From Flavobacteriales bacterium (GTDB taxonomy: Bacteria > Bacteroidota > Bacteroidia > Flavobacteriales_F > PHOS-HE28), in NCBI GenBank assembly GCA_016704485.1, contig JADJAA010000001.1:1736001-1800000 (forward strand): a stretch of 64,000 nucleotides of DNA, in the 5' to 3' direction. Shown here in pieces: positions 17,922 through 27,098 of the stretch; position 1 is the stretch's first letter; each line of letters opens with the position of its first letter. The translations under genes were made by a program, and so were the position numbers. The notes beneath the pieces were generated by a model that saw only the letters and a list, made by a program, of their open reading frames with translations, had not been told where the DNA came from and did not search any database.

Positions 17922-18332
17922 ATGTTAAAAGCAGTCTTTAACGCTTTATTCCTCTCTGTCCTATTCGTGCTATACGCATTGGGACAAGCAGGTGCATTTC
18001 ATAGCGATGGAGGTTTGGAACCACAAGGTCACACGGTTGTGGTTACACCGGATCATACTGCTATTCTGGCAATGGAATTACGCGCGGACAGCGAAACACA
18101 TGGTGTACATGTAGGTATGGAAATTATTGCCGAAGTTGAAACGGCTAAAGAAGAAGAACTCCGGTTGGAACCTTCGACGGTGTATCATCACCAACGTTAT
18201 TTCACCAATGCGCACGCTGATAGATCGAGTGTGAGTACTCAACGATCCGCTATTCTGAACGCATCCGTTAACCCAGCGTATTTGGCTGCAGCGCTTCCCG
18301 CATTCGTGCGCTTTCAGGTTTTTCGCATTTGA
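17922..18332 (+). CDS. Small exported protein of unknown function
   Basis: A 136-residue protein with a plausible signal peptide (MLKAVFNALFLSVLFVLYALGQAGA) and a short acidic, His-containing mature part. Residues 50-65 are strand-like and 80-100 helix-prone (EVETAKEEELRLEPSTV). No family was recognised. A hairpin at 18345 follows directly, so it is likely monocistronic, separate from the efflux operon downstream. Confidence 0.5.
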   Translation: MLKAVFNALFLSVLFVLYALGQAGAFHSDGGLEPQGHTVVVTPDHTAILAMELRADSETHGVHVGMEIIAEVETAKEEELRLEPSTVYHHQRYFTNAHADRSSVSTQRSAILNASVNPAYLAAALPAFVRFQVFRI

Positions 18333-18344
18333 AGTTTTCTTGAA

Positions 18345-18365
18345 CGGGCATCGTGATCCTGCCCG
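18345..18365 (+). terminator. Hairpin after the small exported gene
   Basis: CGGGCA (18345-18350) pairs with TGCCCG (18360-18365) around a nine-base loop. There is no U-tract, so termination strength is uncertain. Confidence 0.4.
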
Positions 18366-18368
18366 TGC

Positions 18369-18385
18369 TACGGTATTATACCGTA
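18369..18385. promoter_or_regulatory. Palindrome upstream of the RND efflux operon
   Basis: TACGGTAT-T-ATACCGTA is a perfect inverted repeat with 8-bp arms around one base, about 110 bases before the adaptor ATG. Length and symmetry suit an operator for a TetR- or MarR-type repressor, but no such regulator gene is next to it. Confidence 0.4.
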
Positions 18386-18493
18386 TGAAAATCCATGCGC
18401 CATTGCTAGGTCAACGGCCATGAATTGGAATGCTCACTGAGCGTTCCAACGATCCGCCCACAGTTCTTGAACCATTTCCCAGCAGTTTCAACT

Positions 18494-19576
18494 ATGAGAG
18501 CAAGTCTCTTTTTCGCAGGATCCATCATTCTGCTCTTCCAGACCAGTTGCACTTCCGAACATAAAGAGGAGGAGCATGGAACAACATTTACTGTCACTAG
18601 CCCTTTGCTTGTTGATACGTTGATCTCACGGGAGTATGTCAGCCAGATCCACTCCATTCAACACATTGAACTGCGTGCATTGGAACGCGGCTACCTCGAA
18701 GGAATTTTCGTGGATGAAGGCCAGCATGTGAAAGAAGGTCAGTCCCTGTTCAAGATCCGTCCGGTGCTTTATTTGGCAGAAGTTAGCCGTGCCGAAGCTG
18801 AAGCCGATTTCGCACAGATCGAATACCAGAATACCAAGGCACTGGCTGACAGTAACGTTGTATCGCCGAATGAATTAGCACTCGCTAAAGCACGTTTGGA
18901 CAAGGCTCGTGCAGAATTGTCAATGGCCCAAGCGCACTTAGGCTTTACCGATATCAAGGCTCCGTTCGATGGGATCATAGGTCGCTTCCATGTGCGGAAA
19001 GGTTCGTTGCTGGATGAAGGAGATCTACTGACCGAATTATCCGATAACCGTTCCATGTGGGTCTATTTCAACGTGCCCGAAGCAGAGTACTTGAAATACA
19101 AACGCAATTCAGAGGCCGACAATGGATCCAAGGTCCGCCTGAAGATGGCGAACGGAGAGACTTTTGATCAGGGAGGTGTGATCACGGCCATTGAATCGGA
19201 TTTCGATAACACGACAGGGAACATTGCGTTCAGAGCTACTTTTTCAAATCCGGATATGTTGCTGCGTCATGGCGAGACGGGTAGCATCCTTATGGATTCC
19301 GAATTGGACAACGTCCTCGTGATCCCGCAGAAAGCAACCTTCGAGATCCTGGATCACAGGTACGTGTTCGTGATCGGAGAGGACAGTGTCGTAAAGAGCA
19401 GACCTATTACGGTAGCACAGGAACTACAGCACCTTTTCGTTGTAAGTGAAGGGCTGAAGGAAACTGATCACATTCTATTGGAAGGTTTGCGTAAGGTGAA
19501 GGAGTTGGATCATATTGATTTCAGAACAGTGCCTGCCGATTCGGTGATCAAGCACTTGGACCTTTACGCCGAGTGA
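18494..19576 (+). CDS. RND efflux periplasmic adaptor (AcrA/MexA family), lipoprotein
   Basis: A 360-residue membrane-fusion protein. Start at 18494 gives a lipoprotein signal (MRASLFFAGSIILLFQTSC, Cys19). Order of parts: beta-barrel and lipoyl half-motifs (ALERGYLEGIFVDEGQHVKE, LFKIRP), a coiled-coil hairpin (about 95-145: EAEADFAQIEYQNTKALAD, ELALAKARLDKARAELSMA), the second lipoyl half (IKAPFDGIIGRFHVRKGSL) and the beta-barrel (RHGETGSILMD, VIPQKATFEI). It links the inner-membrane pump at 19598 to the outer-membrane channel at 22836. 21 bases separate it from the pump gene, so they form one operon. Confidence 0.92.
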   Translation: MRASLFFAGSIILLFQTSCTSEHKEEEHGTTFTVTSPLLVDTLISREYVSQIHSIQHIELRALERGYLEGIFVDEGQHVKEGQSLFKIRPVLYLAEVSRAEAEADFAQIEYQNTKALADSNVVSPNELALAKARLDKARAELSMAQAHLGFTDIKAPFDGIIGRFHVRKGSLLDEGDLLTELSDNRSMWVYFNVPEAEYLKYKRNSEADNGSKVRLKMANGETFDQGGVITAIESDFDNTTGNIAFRATFSNPDMLLRHGETGSILMDSELDNVLVIPQKATFEILDHRYVFVIGEDSVVKSRPITVAQELQHLFVVSEGLKETDHILLEGLRKVKELDHIDFRTVPADSVIKHLDLYAE

Positions 19577-19597
19577 TCTGACAAATACAGCTGATCC

Positions 19598-22500
19598 ATG
19601 TTCAGGAACTTCATCCATCGCCCCGTTCTGGCCATCGTAATATCGGTGGTCATTGTATTCGTCGGACTGCTCGCAATGCAGCAGTTGCCCACCTCCCAAT
19701 TCCCGGAGATCGCACCTACCACGGTGAACATTTTTATCGCTTATCCCGGTTCCAGCGCCGACGTACTTACCAAGTCGACGATCATTCAATTGGAGACTGC
19801 GATCAATGGCGTGCAAGGCATGCGTTATATCGCCTCTGATGCCACGAGTGCGGGTGAGGGAACGATCCGCATCATCTTCGAGCCCGGCACCGATCCTAAT
19901 GAAGCGGTTGTGCGGGTGAAGACCCGTGTGGACCAGGTGATGCCGAACCTCCCATTGCTGGTGCAGCGTGAGGGTGTGATCATTACCCCGGTACAGCCGA
20001 GCATGCTCATGTACGTAAACCTCTTTGGGAATTCAGAGGATGCGGATGAACTTTTCCTGTACAACTATGCGTTCACACAGATCATACCCGAGATCCAGCG
20101 CATTACAGGTGTGGCACAAGCCCAGATACTTGGTAGTCGTAAGTACGCAATGCGCGTTTGGATGAAGCCTGACCGCATGCGGGCCTACAATATTTCCGCA
20201 GAAGAGGTCATGAAGTCGATGGAGGAACAGAGCCTCATCGCCCGCCCCGGTCGTTTGGGACAAAGCTCAGGGATCCAGGCACAATCTCTGGAATACGTGC
20301 TGGTCTATAAAGGACAATTCAACGAACCCGAACAGTACAAGGACATCATCATTCGAGCGAATGAGGAAGGTGAAATGATCAGGCTGCGGGATGTTGCGGC
20401 TGTGGAATTAGGCAGCGAGTTCTTCGACATCTACTCGAATCTGGATGGAAAGCCATCCGCCTCGATCGTATTGAAACAGACCTTGGGCAGTAACGCGAGT
20501 GATGTGATAGCGCAGGTGAAAGAAAAAATGGAGGAATTGAAGGAATTCATGCCTCCCGGTGTAGAATACAAAGTAAGCTACGACGTTTCTACGTTCTTGG
20601 ATGCCTCTATCGAACAAGTGTTGCACACGTTACGCGATGCATTCATTCTGGTAGCGTTGGTCGTATTCCTGTTCTTGGGTGATTGGCGATCCACATTGAT
20701 CCCGATCATCGCGGTTCCTGTTTCGTTGATCGGCTCCTTCTTCGTGATGCAGCTATTCGATCTGTCCATCAACCTGATCACGCTGTTCGCATTGGTGCTC
20801 TCGATCGGTATCGTGGTGGATAACGCGATCGTGGTGGTGGAAGCGGTACATGCCAAGATGGAGGCCAACCATAATATCACCCCATACGTTGCGGTGAAGG
20901 AGGTGATGGGTGAGATCGGTGGCGCCATCGTCGCCATCACGTTGGTGATGGTATCGGTATTCATCCCGGTTTCATTCATGACGGGGCCTGTTGGTGTATT
21001 CTACCGGCAATTCTCCATTACCATGGCCGGGTCCATCATTATCTCGGCCATAGTGGCACTTACGCTCACGCCGGTGCTCTGCGCCATGCTGATGAAACCT
21101 CCCAAAAGCGAGGGCCAGAAGAAGTCCATCATGGACCGTTTCATCAACTGGTTCAATAATGGCTTCGAGAAGATCACTGGTCGCTATGTGGCGATACTCA
21201 ACAAGATCGTTGTTCGGAGGGTGCTCACATTCGGTATGCTCGGAGCATTCTGCGTAGGGGTATATCTCTCCAGCCAAGTGTTGCCCGCAGGCTTTATTCC
21301 AAGCGAGGACCAAGGAACAATTTATGCCATCGTACAAACGCCGCCTGGATCCACATTGGAGACCACCAATAAAGTAGCGCAAGAGCTGCAGAAGATCTGT
21401 GAGGAGATCCCGGAAGTGGAATCAGTTTCTTCTCTTGCCGGTTATGAGATCATGACCGAGGGTCGCGGATCGAACGCTGGTACCTGTTTGATCAACCTGA
21501 AACCTTGGGACGAGCGCAACAAGAATGTGAACCAGGTGATGGAGGAACTGGAGGAGAAGACAAAGGATCTCGGCGCCGTGATCGAATACTTCGAGCCACC
21601 CGCTGTTCCGGGTTTCGGTTCATCGGGAGGATTCTCCATGCGAATGGTCGATAAGACCAACAACACGGATTACCATGTATTCGAGAAGATCAATAACGAA
21701 TTCATGGATGCACTGCAGAAGCGAAAGGAACTCACTGGTCTGTTCACATTTTACGCAGCGAACTTCCCACAGTACGAAATGATCATTGACAACGATCTCG
21801 CAATGCAGAAGGGCGTTTCCATCGGTAAAGCGGTGGAGAATCTGAACATCTTGATCGGAAGTACATACGAGCAGGGCTTCATCCGCTTCGGCCGCTTCTT
21901 CAAGGTTTACGCCCAAGCCGCGCCGGAATACAGGAAGGACCCAACGGATCTTGGTGCACTGTTCGTTAAGAATGAAGAAGGGTTGATGGTCCCTTACTCA
22001 TCATTCATGCACTTCGAAAAACGCCTCGGACCGAACGAGATCACGCGATACAACCTATACAACTCTGCCACAATTCGTGGTTTACCGGTAGACGGATATA
22101 CCAGCGGTGATGCCATTAAGGCCATACAGGAAGTGGCCAAGGAAACACTTCCGAGAGGGTATGATATTGCGTGGGAAGGACTCTCTTACGATGAAGCAAG
22201 ACGTGGGAACGAAGCCATATTCATCTTCTTGATCGTACTCATTTTCGTGTACCTCGTGCTGGCCGCTCAATACGAGAGTTTTGTTCTGCCATTGGTCGTT
22301 ATTCTTTCGTTGCCGGTAGGTGTACTCGGTTCATTCCTGCTATTGAAGGTAATGGGCTTGGCGAATGATGTTTACGCCCAGATCGGTATGATCATGCTGA
22401 TCGGTCTATTGGGTAAGAATGCGGTACTGATCGTGGAATTTGCCGTACAGAAACAGCGCGCTGGCGCCAGCGTATTGGAAGCCTCCATTGAAGGTGCAAA

Positions 22501-22843
22501 AGCTCGATTCCGCCCGATCCTGATGACCTCCTTCGCATTCATTGCAGGACTTATTCCGTTGGTTACCGCTTCAGGTGCGGGTGCGATCGGGAACCGCACC
22601 ATCGGTTCTTCCGCATTGGGTGGTATGCTCGTAGGAACGCTGCTCGGAGTGCTGATCATCCCTGGACTGTACTATGTATTCGCCACCATGATCGTTGGGC
22701 GTAAACTGATCCAGGAAGAAGATGATGAACCTGTATCCGAACAGTTCGTGCGCAAAGGGGAGGAGGACAGAACAGCGCGCAAGGAGTTCAAGAAATTGAA
22801 TGAGCAGTTAAAGAATCTGTTGAAACGCAAGAAGGATGAATGA
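19598..22843 (+). CDS. RND efflux pump, HAE1/AcrB family
   Basis: A 1081-residue inner-membrane proton-driven multidrug pump, full length. Start MFRNFIHRPVLAIVISVVIV is the typical first helix, and the QFPEIAPTTVNIFIAYPGSSADVL opening is diagnostic. The TM4 relay reads GIVVDNAIVVVE, so the first Asp of the usual DD pair is kept and the second is Asn. The TM10 Lys is present (GLLGKNAVLIVEFA). The C-terminal tail is charged (KKLNEQLKNLLKRKKDE). It works with the lipoprotein adaptor and the outer-membrane channel. Substrates are unknown. The stop overlaps the channel gene by eight bases. Confidence 0.95.
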   Translation: MFRNFIHRPVLAIVISVVIVFVGLLAMQQLPTSQFPEIAPTTVNIFIAYPGSSADVLTKSTIIQLETAINGVQGMRYIASDATSAGEGTIRIIFEPGTDPNEAVVRVKTRVDQVMPNLPLLVQREGVIITPVQPSMLMYVNLFGNSEDADELFLYNYAFTQIIPEIQRITGVAQAQILGSRKYAMRVWMKPDRMRAYNISAEEVMKSMEEQSLIARPGRLGQSSGIQAQSLEYVLVYKGQFNEPEQYKDIIIRANEEGEMIRLRDVAAVELGSEFFDIYSNLDGKPSASIVLKQTLGSNASDVIAQVKEKMEELKEFMPPGVEYKVSYDVSTFLDASIEQVLHTLRDAFILVALVVFLFLGDWRSTLIPIIAVPVSLIGSFFVMQLFDLSINLITLFALVLSIGIVVDNAIVVVEAVHAKMEANHNITPYVAVKEVMGEIGGAIVAITLVMVSVFIPVSFMTGPVGVFYRQFSITMAGSIIISAIVALTLTPVLCAMLMKPPKSEGQKKSIMDRFINWFNNGFEKITGRYVAILNKIVVRRVLTFGMLGAFCVGVYLSSQVLPAGFIPSEDQGTIYAIVQTPPGSTLETTNKVAQELQKICEEIPEVESVSSLAGYEIMTEGRGSNAGTCLINLKPWDERNKNVNQVMEELEEKTKDLGAVIEYFEPPAVPGFGSSGGFSMRMVDKTNNTDYHVFEKINNEFMDALQKRKELTGLFTFYAANFPQYEMIIDNDLAMQKGVSIGKAVENLNILIGSTYEQGFIRFGRFFKVYAQAAPEYRKDPTDLGALFVKNEEGLMVPYSSFMHFEKRLGPNEITRYNLYNSATIRGLPVDGYTSGDAIKAIQEVAKETLPRGYDIAWEGLSYDEARRGNEAIFIFLIVLIFVYLVLAAQYESFVLPLVVILSLPVGVLGSFLLLKVMGLANDVYAQIGMIMLIGLLGKNAVLIVEFAVQKQRAGASVLEASIEGAKARFRPILMTSFAFIAGLIPLVTASGAGAIGNRTIGSSALGGMLVGTLLGVLIIPGLYYVFATMIVGRKLIQEEDDEPVSEQFVRKGEEDRTARKEFKKLNEQLKNLLKRKKDE

Positions 22844-24323
22844 TCGAAAGCGTGCTAATTGGTTCACGAAGCCATTCGCAACACAAAGGATGATATTGAA
22901 GGATCACAAACTTTTGTTCACCATGGTGTCGATCGCAATGGTATGCTATGGGTGCAGCAGTACGGCATTGGTGAAACGCACCGAGAACAGAACGGTTCCC
23001 GCCAGCTATTCCGGCTCCACAGATTCCACCAATACGTCCAGTGTGAAGTGGAAAGCCTATTTCAACGACCCATACTTGAATGTGTTGATCGATTCCGCGT
23101 TGAGCAACAACCAGGAACTGAACATCATGTTGCAAGAGATACGCACCGCGCAATATGAGGTCAAAGCCAGAAAAGGGGAGTACCTGCCGTTCATTGGTGC
23201 ACTCGGTAGTGCAGAAGTGGATAAAGTGGGCCGCTACACAAGCAAAGGTTCCAGCGAAGCCACCACGGACATCATGCCCGATGTTGAAACCCCGGAGCCA
23301 TTGCCGGATTACATGATCGGTCTTTATGCTAAATGGGAAGTGGATGTTTGGGGAAAGTTGCGCAATGCAAAGAAGGCTGCTTACTGCAGGTATTTGGGCA
23401 CGGTGGAAGGAAAGAATTTCATGGTGACGAACCTTGTCGCGGAGATCTCCAATTCTTACTACGAACTGCTCGCATTGGATAATCAATTACTGATCGTGCA
23501 ACAGAACATTGAGATCCAAAGTGGTGCATTGAGCATCGTGCGGCAGCAGAAGCAAGCTACGCGCGTTACTGAATTGGCAGTGCGCAGGTTCGAGGCGGAA
23601 GTGTTCCATACACGAAGTATGCAGTTCGAAATTCAACAACAGATCACGGAGATGGAGAATCACCTCAATTTTCTTGTAGGCCGCTTTCCCGGACCCATCC
23701 AACGGAATGCACAAACATTCAGTAGCCTGAAGCCCGATACTGTATTGGCCGGCCTACCCGCCCAACTTCTGGCGAATCGTCCTGATATTAGACAAGCCGA
23801 GCAAGAACTTACCGCCACTAAACTGGATGTGAAGTCCGCACGTGCTAGGTTCTATCCTTCGGTAGGTCTCAGTGCCGGTGTAGGTTTCCGTGCATTCGAT
23901 CCCGAATACTTGTTCACAACGCCGCAGTCCTTGATCTTCAATGTGGCAGGTGACCTGGTGGCTCCATTGATCAACAGAAATGCGATCAAGGCGGCTTATT
24001 ACACTGCGAATGCGAAACAGGTCCAAGCCGTGTATGACTATGAACGTACGATCCTGAATGCGTATGTTGAAGTGGCTAATCAAGTATCCAACATCGGCAA
24101 CTTGAACAAGAGCTACGCGCTACGTGCGCAACGTGTGCAAGCGTTGCAGGAATCGATCACGATCTCCAATAGCTTATTCCTTTCCGCGCGTGCCGATTAC
24201 ATGGAAGTGCTACTCACCCAGCGCGATGCATTGGACTCTCGTTTCGAGCTGGTTGAAACACAAAAGCTACGGTTGAACGCGAAGGTGAATGTGTACCGCG
24301 CACTGGGTGGTGGGTGGAGGTAG
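22836..24323 (+). CDS. RND efflux outer-membrane channel (OprM/TolC family), lipoprotein
   Basis: A 495-residue outer-membrane factor with two repeats of coiled helices and strands. The N-terminus carries a lipoprotein-like signal (LLFTMVSIAMVCYGC). Family motifs: KWKAYFNDPYLNVLIDSALS.N, LNIMLQEI, PDYMIGLYAKWEVDVWGKLRNA, LLANRPDIRQAEQELTA, DVKSARARFYPSVGLS and a second helix pair ending ADYMEVLLTQRDALDSRFEL. The ATG lies inside the pump gene's last codons, so translation is coupled. Completes an AcrA-AcrB-OprM-type tripartite system. Confidence 0.93.
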   Translation: MNDRKRANWFTKPFATQRMILKDHKLLFTMVSIAMVCYGCSSTALVKRTENRTVPASYSGSTDSTNTSSVKWKAYFNDPYLNVLIDSALSNNQELNIMLQEIRTAQYEVKARKGEYLPFIGALGSAEVDKVGRYTSKGSSEATTDIMPDVETPEPLPDYMIGLYAKWEVDVWGKLRNAKKAAYCRYLGTVEGKNFMVTNLVAEISNSYYELLALDNQLLIVQQNIEIQSGALSIVRQQKQATRVTELAVRRFEAEVFHTRSMQFEIQQQITEMENHLNFLVGRFPGPIQRNAQTFSSLKPDTVLAGLPAQLLANRPDIRQAEQELTATKLDVKSARARFYPSVGLSAGVGFRAFDPEYLFTTPQSLIFNVAGDLVAPLINRNAIKAAYYTANAKQVQAVYDYERTILNAYVEVANQVSNIGNLNKSYALRAQRVQALQESITISNSLFLSARADYMEVLLTQRDALDSRFELVETQKLRLNAKVNVYRALGGGWR

Positions 24324-24326
24324 ATC

Positions 24327-24770
24327 TTATGCGATCACCAGCAGATCTAACCCTTTGAATTGTCGGAAAGCCTTGTCGGTGGTGACCAATTGCGCATTGC
24401 TAGCAATTGCGAATGCCGCCAGATAGGCATCCATCCATAGTTTTGGTGATGCAGTGCCGATAGCACCAAATGAACGCCATTGTGGCTCGAGCTGTGGTGG
24501 TTCATCCACGAAGCTAATGCGGTCATCTTTATACCAGGCATTTTGTCTGGTCCATGCATCGGTGTTGGTCAAGGGCTTGGCGGAATACGCGTGCATTATT
24601 GCCGATGTTGTCACTAAGCGTAAGAGACTTTGTTGAGTAGAACGATTGAAATGTATCCGGTCATGGGCTGGCACAGATGAGATCCAATCATACGCTGACA
24701 AATGGAACTGATGCTCCTTTCTGGATAAAGCAAACCAGATGTTCACATCCGGAAGAAAAGTTATGCTCAT
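24327..24770 (-). CDS. PIN-domain toxin, VapC-like
   Basis: A 147-residue PIN-domain ribonuclease. The first acidic site is in FLPDVNIWFAL (Asp8), with family segments FNRSTQQSLLRLVT, WMDAYLAAFAIASNAQLVTTD giving two further Asp, and the closing RQFKGLDLLVI. Known relatives cut tRNA or rRNA when free of antitoxin. It overlaps the upstream antitoxin gene by four bases (ATGA), the standard toxin-antitoxin arrangement. Whether it is active cannot be judged from sequence; the acidic residues needed are present. Confidence 0.85.
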   Translation of the reverse strand: MSITFLPDVNIWFALSRKEHQFHLSAYDWISSVPAHDRIHFNRSTQQSLLRLVTTSAIMHAYSAKPLTNTDAWTRQNAWYKDDRISFVDEPPQLEPQWRSFGAIGTASPKLWMDAYLAAFAIASNAQLVTTDKAFRQFKGLDLLVIA

Positions 24771-25021
24771 TCCTTACTTCCCCATAAGACCTCAGCAACC
24801 CGCTCTGGTGTGATCTCCTCACCCTGCTTTGCAGGTTTTCCGTCTTTTATGATCGGCATCTCATGATATTTCAGTATCCGCGGCTTTTTGGCTTTTGGCT
24901 GTTTCCCGAAGTAGGACCGCAATGCTTCGGTCAGCAATGCCTTCATGCTCCGCCCCTCTTCCGCAGCGCGTATACGTAAGGCTTGTAACAGGTCGTCAGG
25001 AAGCTCTATCGTGGTTTTCAT
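24767..25021 (-). CDS. Ribbon-helix-helix antitoxin, VapB-like
   Basis: An 84-residue protein starting at ATG 25021 (MKTTIELPDDLLQALRIRAA), a classic ribbon-helix-helix DNA-binding N-terminus. The Lys/Arg-rich middle (FGKQPKAKKPRILKYHEMP) and acidic end (EEITPERVAEVLWGS) probably wrap the toxin. It should bind the palindrome at 25036-25061 just upstream and repress its own operon. Partner of the PIN toxin downstream. Confidence 0.85.
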   Translation of the reverse strand: MKTTIELPDDLLQALRIRAAEEGRSMKALLTEALRSYFGKQPKAKKPRILKYHEMPIIKDGKPAKQGEEITPERVAEVLWGSKE

Positions 25022-25035
25022 GCCACTAAGGTAAG

Positions 25036-25061
25036 CCAAAACCCATAATTATGGGTTTTGG
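25036..25061. promoter_or_regulatory. Perfect 26-bp palindrome upstream of the antitoxin gene
   Basis: Arms of 13 bp (CCAAAACCCATAA and its exact complement) with no loop, ending 14 bases before the antitoxin start codon and only three bases from the stop of the preceding gene. A loop-free palindrome suits dimeric ribbon-helix-helix binding better than a terminator. Most likely the toxin-antitoxin operator; a role in ending the upstream transcript is possible. Confidence 0.7.
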
Positions 25062-25064
25062 GCA

Positions 25065-26228
25065 TCACACCCGTACCAACGCTTGTTCCAGATCTGCGAT
25101 CAACAGGTCCGGGTCTTCTAAGCCTACGTACAATCGGATCATGGTAAAGGGTAGATCAGTATAGTATCCGCTCGGACCTTTCAACGCACACACCGGCCAT
25201 TGCAAGCTTTCATAGCCGCCCCAGCTTACCGCGATCAGAAAGGTTTTTAGGTTATCGCAGAAGCGCTCCACGGCGGCTTCATCCGGTGCGTTCAATTCGA
25301 TGCTCATCAAACCGGCAACACGCTTCATTTGCTTTTTGGCAAGTGCATGTTGCGGATGACTTTGCAAACCCGGCCAATGGATCTTCTTCACTTTCGGATG
25401 CCCTTTCAGGAACTGAGCAACTTTCTCCGCATTATCAGCGCTTCGGTTCACACGCAATTCCAACGTGCGAAGGCCACGGATGATCAACCATGCATCGTGT
25501 GGTGATAGGCAAGCACCCAAGGTCATGAATTCCTTTTGCATCACCTGGCGCATCATCGTTTTCGATCCGGCGAGCACACCCGCAACAACATCACTGTGGC
25601 CGTTGATATACTTGGTAGCACTGTGAGCAACCATGTCCATACCCAGATCCAATGGGTTCTGGAAAAGCGGACTATTGAAACTGTTATCGCACAGCGTGAT
25701 GATGTTCTTCTCTTTCGCGATTGAAGCAACCGCAGCAATATCCTGCAATTCAAACGTCAACGAATTCGGTGATTCAAGGATGAAGAAGGTCGTATTCGGT
25801 CTGATCGCTTTGCGGTAGTTCTCTGGATCCGTGCCATCCACGAAGGTGTGTTCCACTCCGAAGCGAGGTAACAGTTCAATGAGCAATTTCTTCGTCCAGC
25901 TGTAGGGCTTTTCTACACACACAATATGATCCCCGGCCTTTACGAAACTGATCACCGCCGATGCGACTGCGGCACTTCCGCTGCTGAATACCAACGCATC
26001 TTCCGCATTTTCCAACGCCGCGATCTTCTCCCGCAAAACACCAACGGTCGGATTGAACCCCCGCGAATACAACGGCTTCTCCATTTCCTTTTGCACTACG
26101 GCGCGCATGGCCGCAACAGTAGGGTATGTGAAATTCCCGCTCTGAATGATGGGCGGTACTACGGCATCATAGCCGCGCTCACGGTCTTCGCCGAGATGGG
26201 TAAGGATGTGGGATAGATCGTTCGGCAT
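25065..26228 (-). CDS. Cys/Met-metabolism PLP enzyme (cystathionine gamma-lyase/synthase family)
   Basis: A 387-residue fold-type I PLP enzyme of the trans-sulfuration group. Landmarks: YSRGFNPTVGVLREKIAALE (Tyr54 and Arg56 reach the neighbour's cofactor), the phosphate-binding FSSGSAAVASA, Asp181 in TLCDNSFNSPLF pairing with the pyridine nitrogen, Lys206 in HSATKYINGHSDVVAG forming the Schiff base, and the carboxylate-binding WGGYESLQWP and IRLYVGLED near the end. The family covers cystathionine gamma-synthase, beta-lyase, gamma-lyase and methionine gamma-lyase; the exact reaction cannot be fixed. It is followed directly by the VapBC-like module. Confidence 0.9.
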   Translation of the reverse strand: MPNDLSHILTHLGEDRERGYDAVVPPIIQSGNFTYPTVAAMRAVVQKEMEKPLYSRGFNPTVGVLREKIAALENAEDALVFSSGSAAVASAVISFVKAGDHIVCVEKPYSWTKKLLIELLPRFGVEHTFVDGTDPENYRKAIRPNTTFFILESPNSLTFELQDIAAVASIAKEKNIITLCDNSFNSPLFQNPLDLGMDMVAHSATKYINGHSDVVAGVLAGSKTMMRQVMQKEFMTLGACLSPHDAWLIIRGLRTLELRVNRSADNAEKVAQFLKGHPKVKKIHWPGLQSHPQHALAKKQMKRVAGLMSIELNAPDEAAVERFCDNLKTFLIAVSWGGYESLQWPVCALKGPSGYYTDLPFTMIRLYVGLEDPDLLIADLEQALVRV

Positions 26229-26310
26229 TTATAAAAAGTGTATCTCTATGTTGCGCTTATCCTAGTCTTGTTTCAGATGCGCGTTGTCCACATAAAACAC
26301 TCGATCAAAC

Positions 26311-26994
26311 TTAGTCATTGAACAAAAAGAACCCATAACCACCCGGATCACGAATGATGATGTTGTCGACTATACCGTCTTTATTGAAGTGCGAGATTTC
26401 TTCCGTGATCGGTATGCCGGCCTTTCGCACGTTCTCGATCACCACAGGGTTTCCTACCTTTCCATTGAAGTAGGTAAGCGATGGATTGAAGAACAAATGC
26501 GGGCACATAAGCGGCTTCATGATGCTCACACCCGGACATCCTTCTGCCGATACGACCACCCAGCCACTTTCCGCAGTGCCCATGGTGATCGCAAAGCCAA
26601 GCGCTTGCCATAGCGCCACCGAGCGCGCCATGTCCGTGGTCTCGATCGTCACGCCCATGCACTTGCCAAGGATGGTACCCTTGATGTCTGTTTTCGGAAC
26701 AACCGGTGCATCGCCATCCAGCATGTAGATCCAAATTCCGTTCGGGTCCGCGCATACATGGCCGCCTTTGCACGGGTGCGTTGGCGTATTCAGTTTCGGA
26801 ATCACATCACCCCAATTATTATCATAAAGAGCAACTCCCGCGCGGGCAGTACGTTCAGCGTTGATCTCAATGGTAATGTCGCCATCCGTGATCAGTGTTG
26901 GAGTTCCTTCCGAGGCCACGGTGAACCCGAGACGCTTGTAGAAGTCGATGCTCTTGGCAAGGTCAGGTGTTGGTGTGTGGATATGTCCGGTCAT
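26311..26994 (-). CDS. VOC (glyoxalase/bleomycin-resistance fold) protein, two domains
   Basis: A 227-residue protein with two VOC modules. First: GHIHTPTPDLAKSIDFYKRLGF, ITIEINAERTARAGVALYD, then DPNGIWIYML. Second: GVTIETTDMARSVALWQALGF, GWVVVSAEGCPGVSIMKP, then DPGGYGFFLFN. A start one codon earlier at TTG is ignored. These folds bind a metal and act as lyases, dioxygenases or binding proteins; the substrate is unknown. It stands alone between the PLP enzyme and a T9SS cargo gene. Confidence 0.8.
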   Translation of the reverse strand: MTGHIHTPTPDLAKSIDFYKRLGFTVASEGTPTLITDGDITIEINAERTARAGVALYDNNWGDVIPKLNTPTHPCKGGHVCADPNGIWIYMLDGDAPVVPKTDIKGTILGKCMGVTIETTDMARSVALWQALGFAITMGTAESGWVVVSAEGCPGVSIMKPLMCPHLFFNPSLTYFNGKVGNPVVIENVRKAGIPITEEISHFNKDGIVDNIIIRDPGGYGFFLFND

Positions 26995-27053
26995 CAAGGT
27001 TGTCAGTGAAAACGTGTTGCGTTAGGACAAAGGTCGTATTTCCTAACAATGAC

Positions 27054-27080
27054 AAAAGGTGCCCTTGCGAGCACCCTTCT
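27054..27080 (-). terminator. Terminator of the T9SS cargo gene
   Basis: On the minus strand GGTGC (27075-27071) pairs with GCACC (27062-27058), followed by a short T-rich run (CCTTTTGT). It lies about 20 bases after the stop at 27099. Confidence 0.55.
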
Positions 27081-27098
27081 CATTTTTGTTCATCAAAT

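Noticed and set aside
20800..20860. RND pump relay VDNAIVV instead of VDDAIVV as a defect
   Set aside because: One Asp and the TM10 Lys are kept, and to my knowledge DN occurs in many Bacteroidota HAE1 pumps; not evidence of inactivity.
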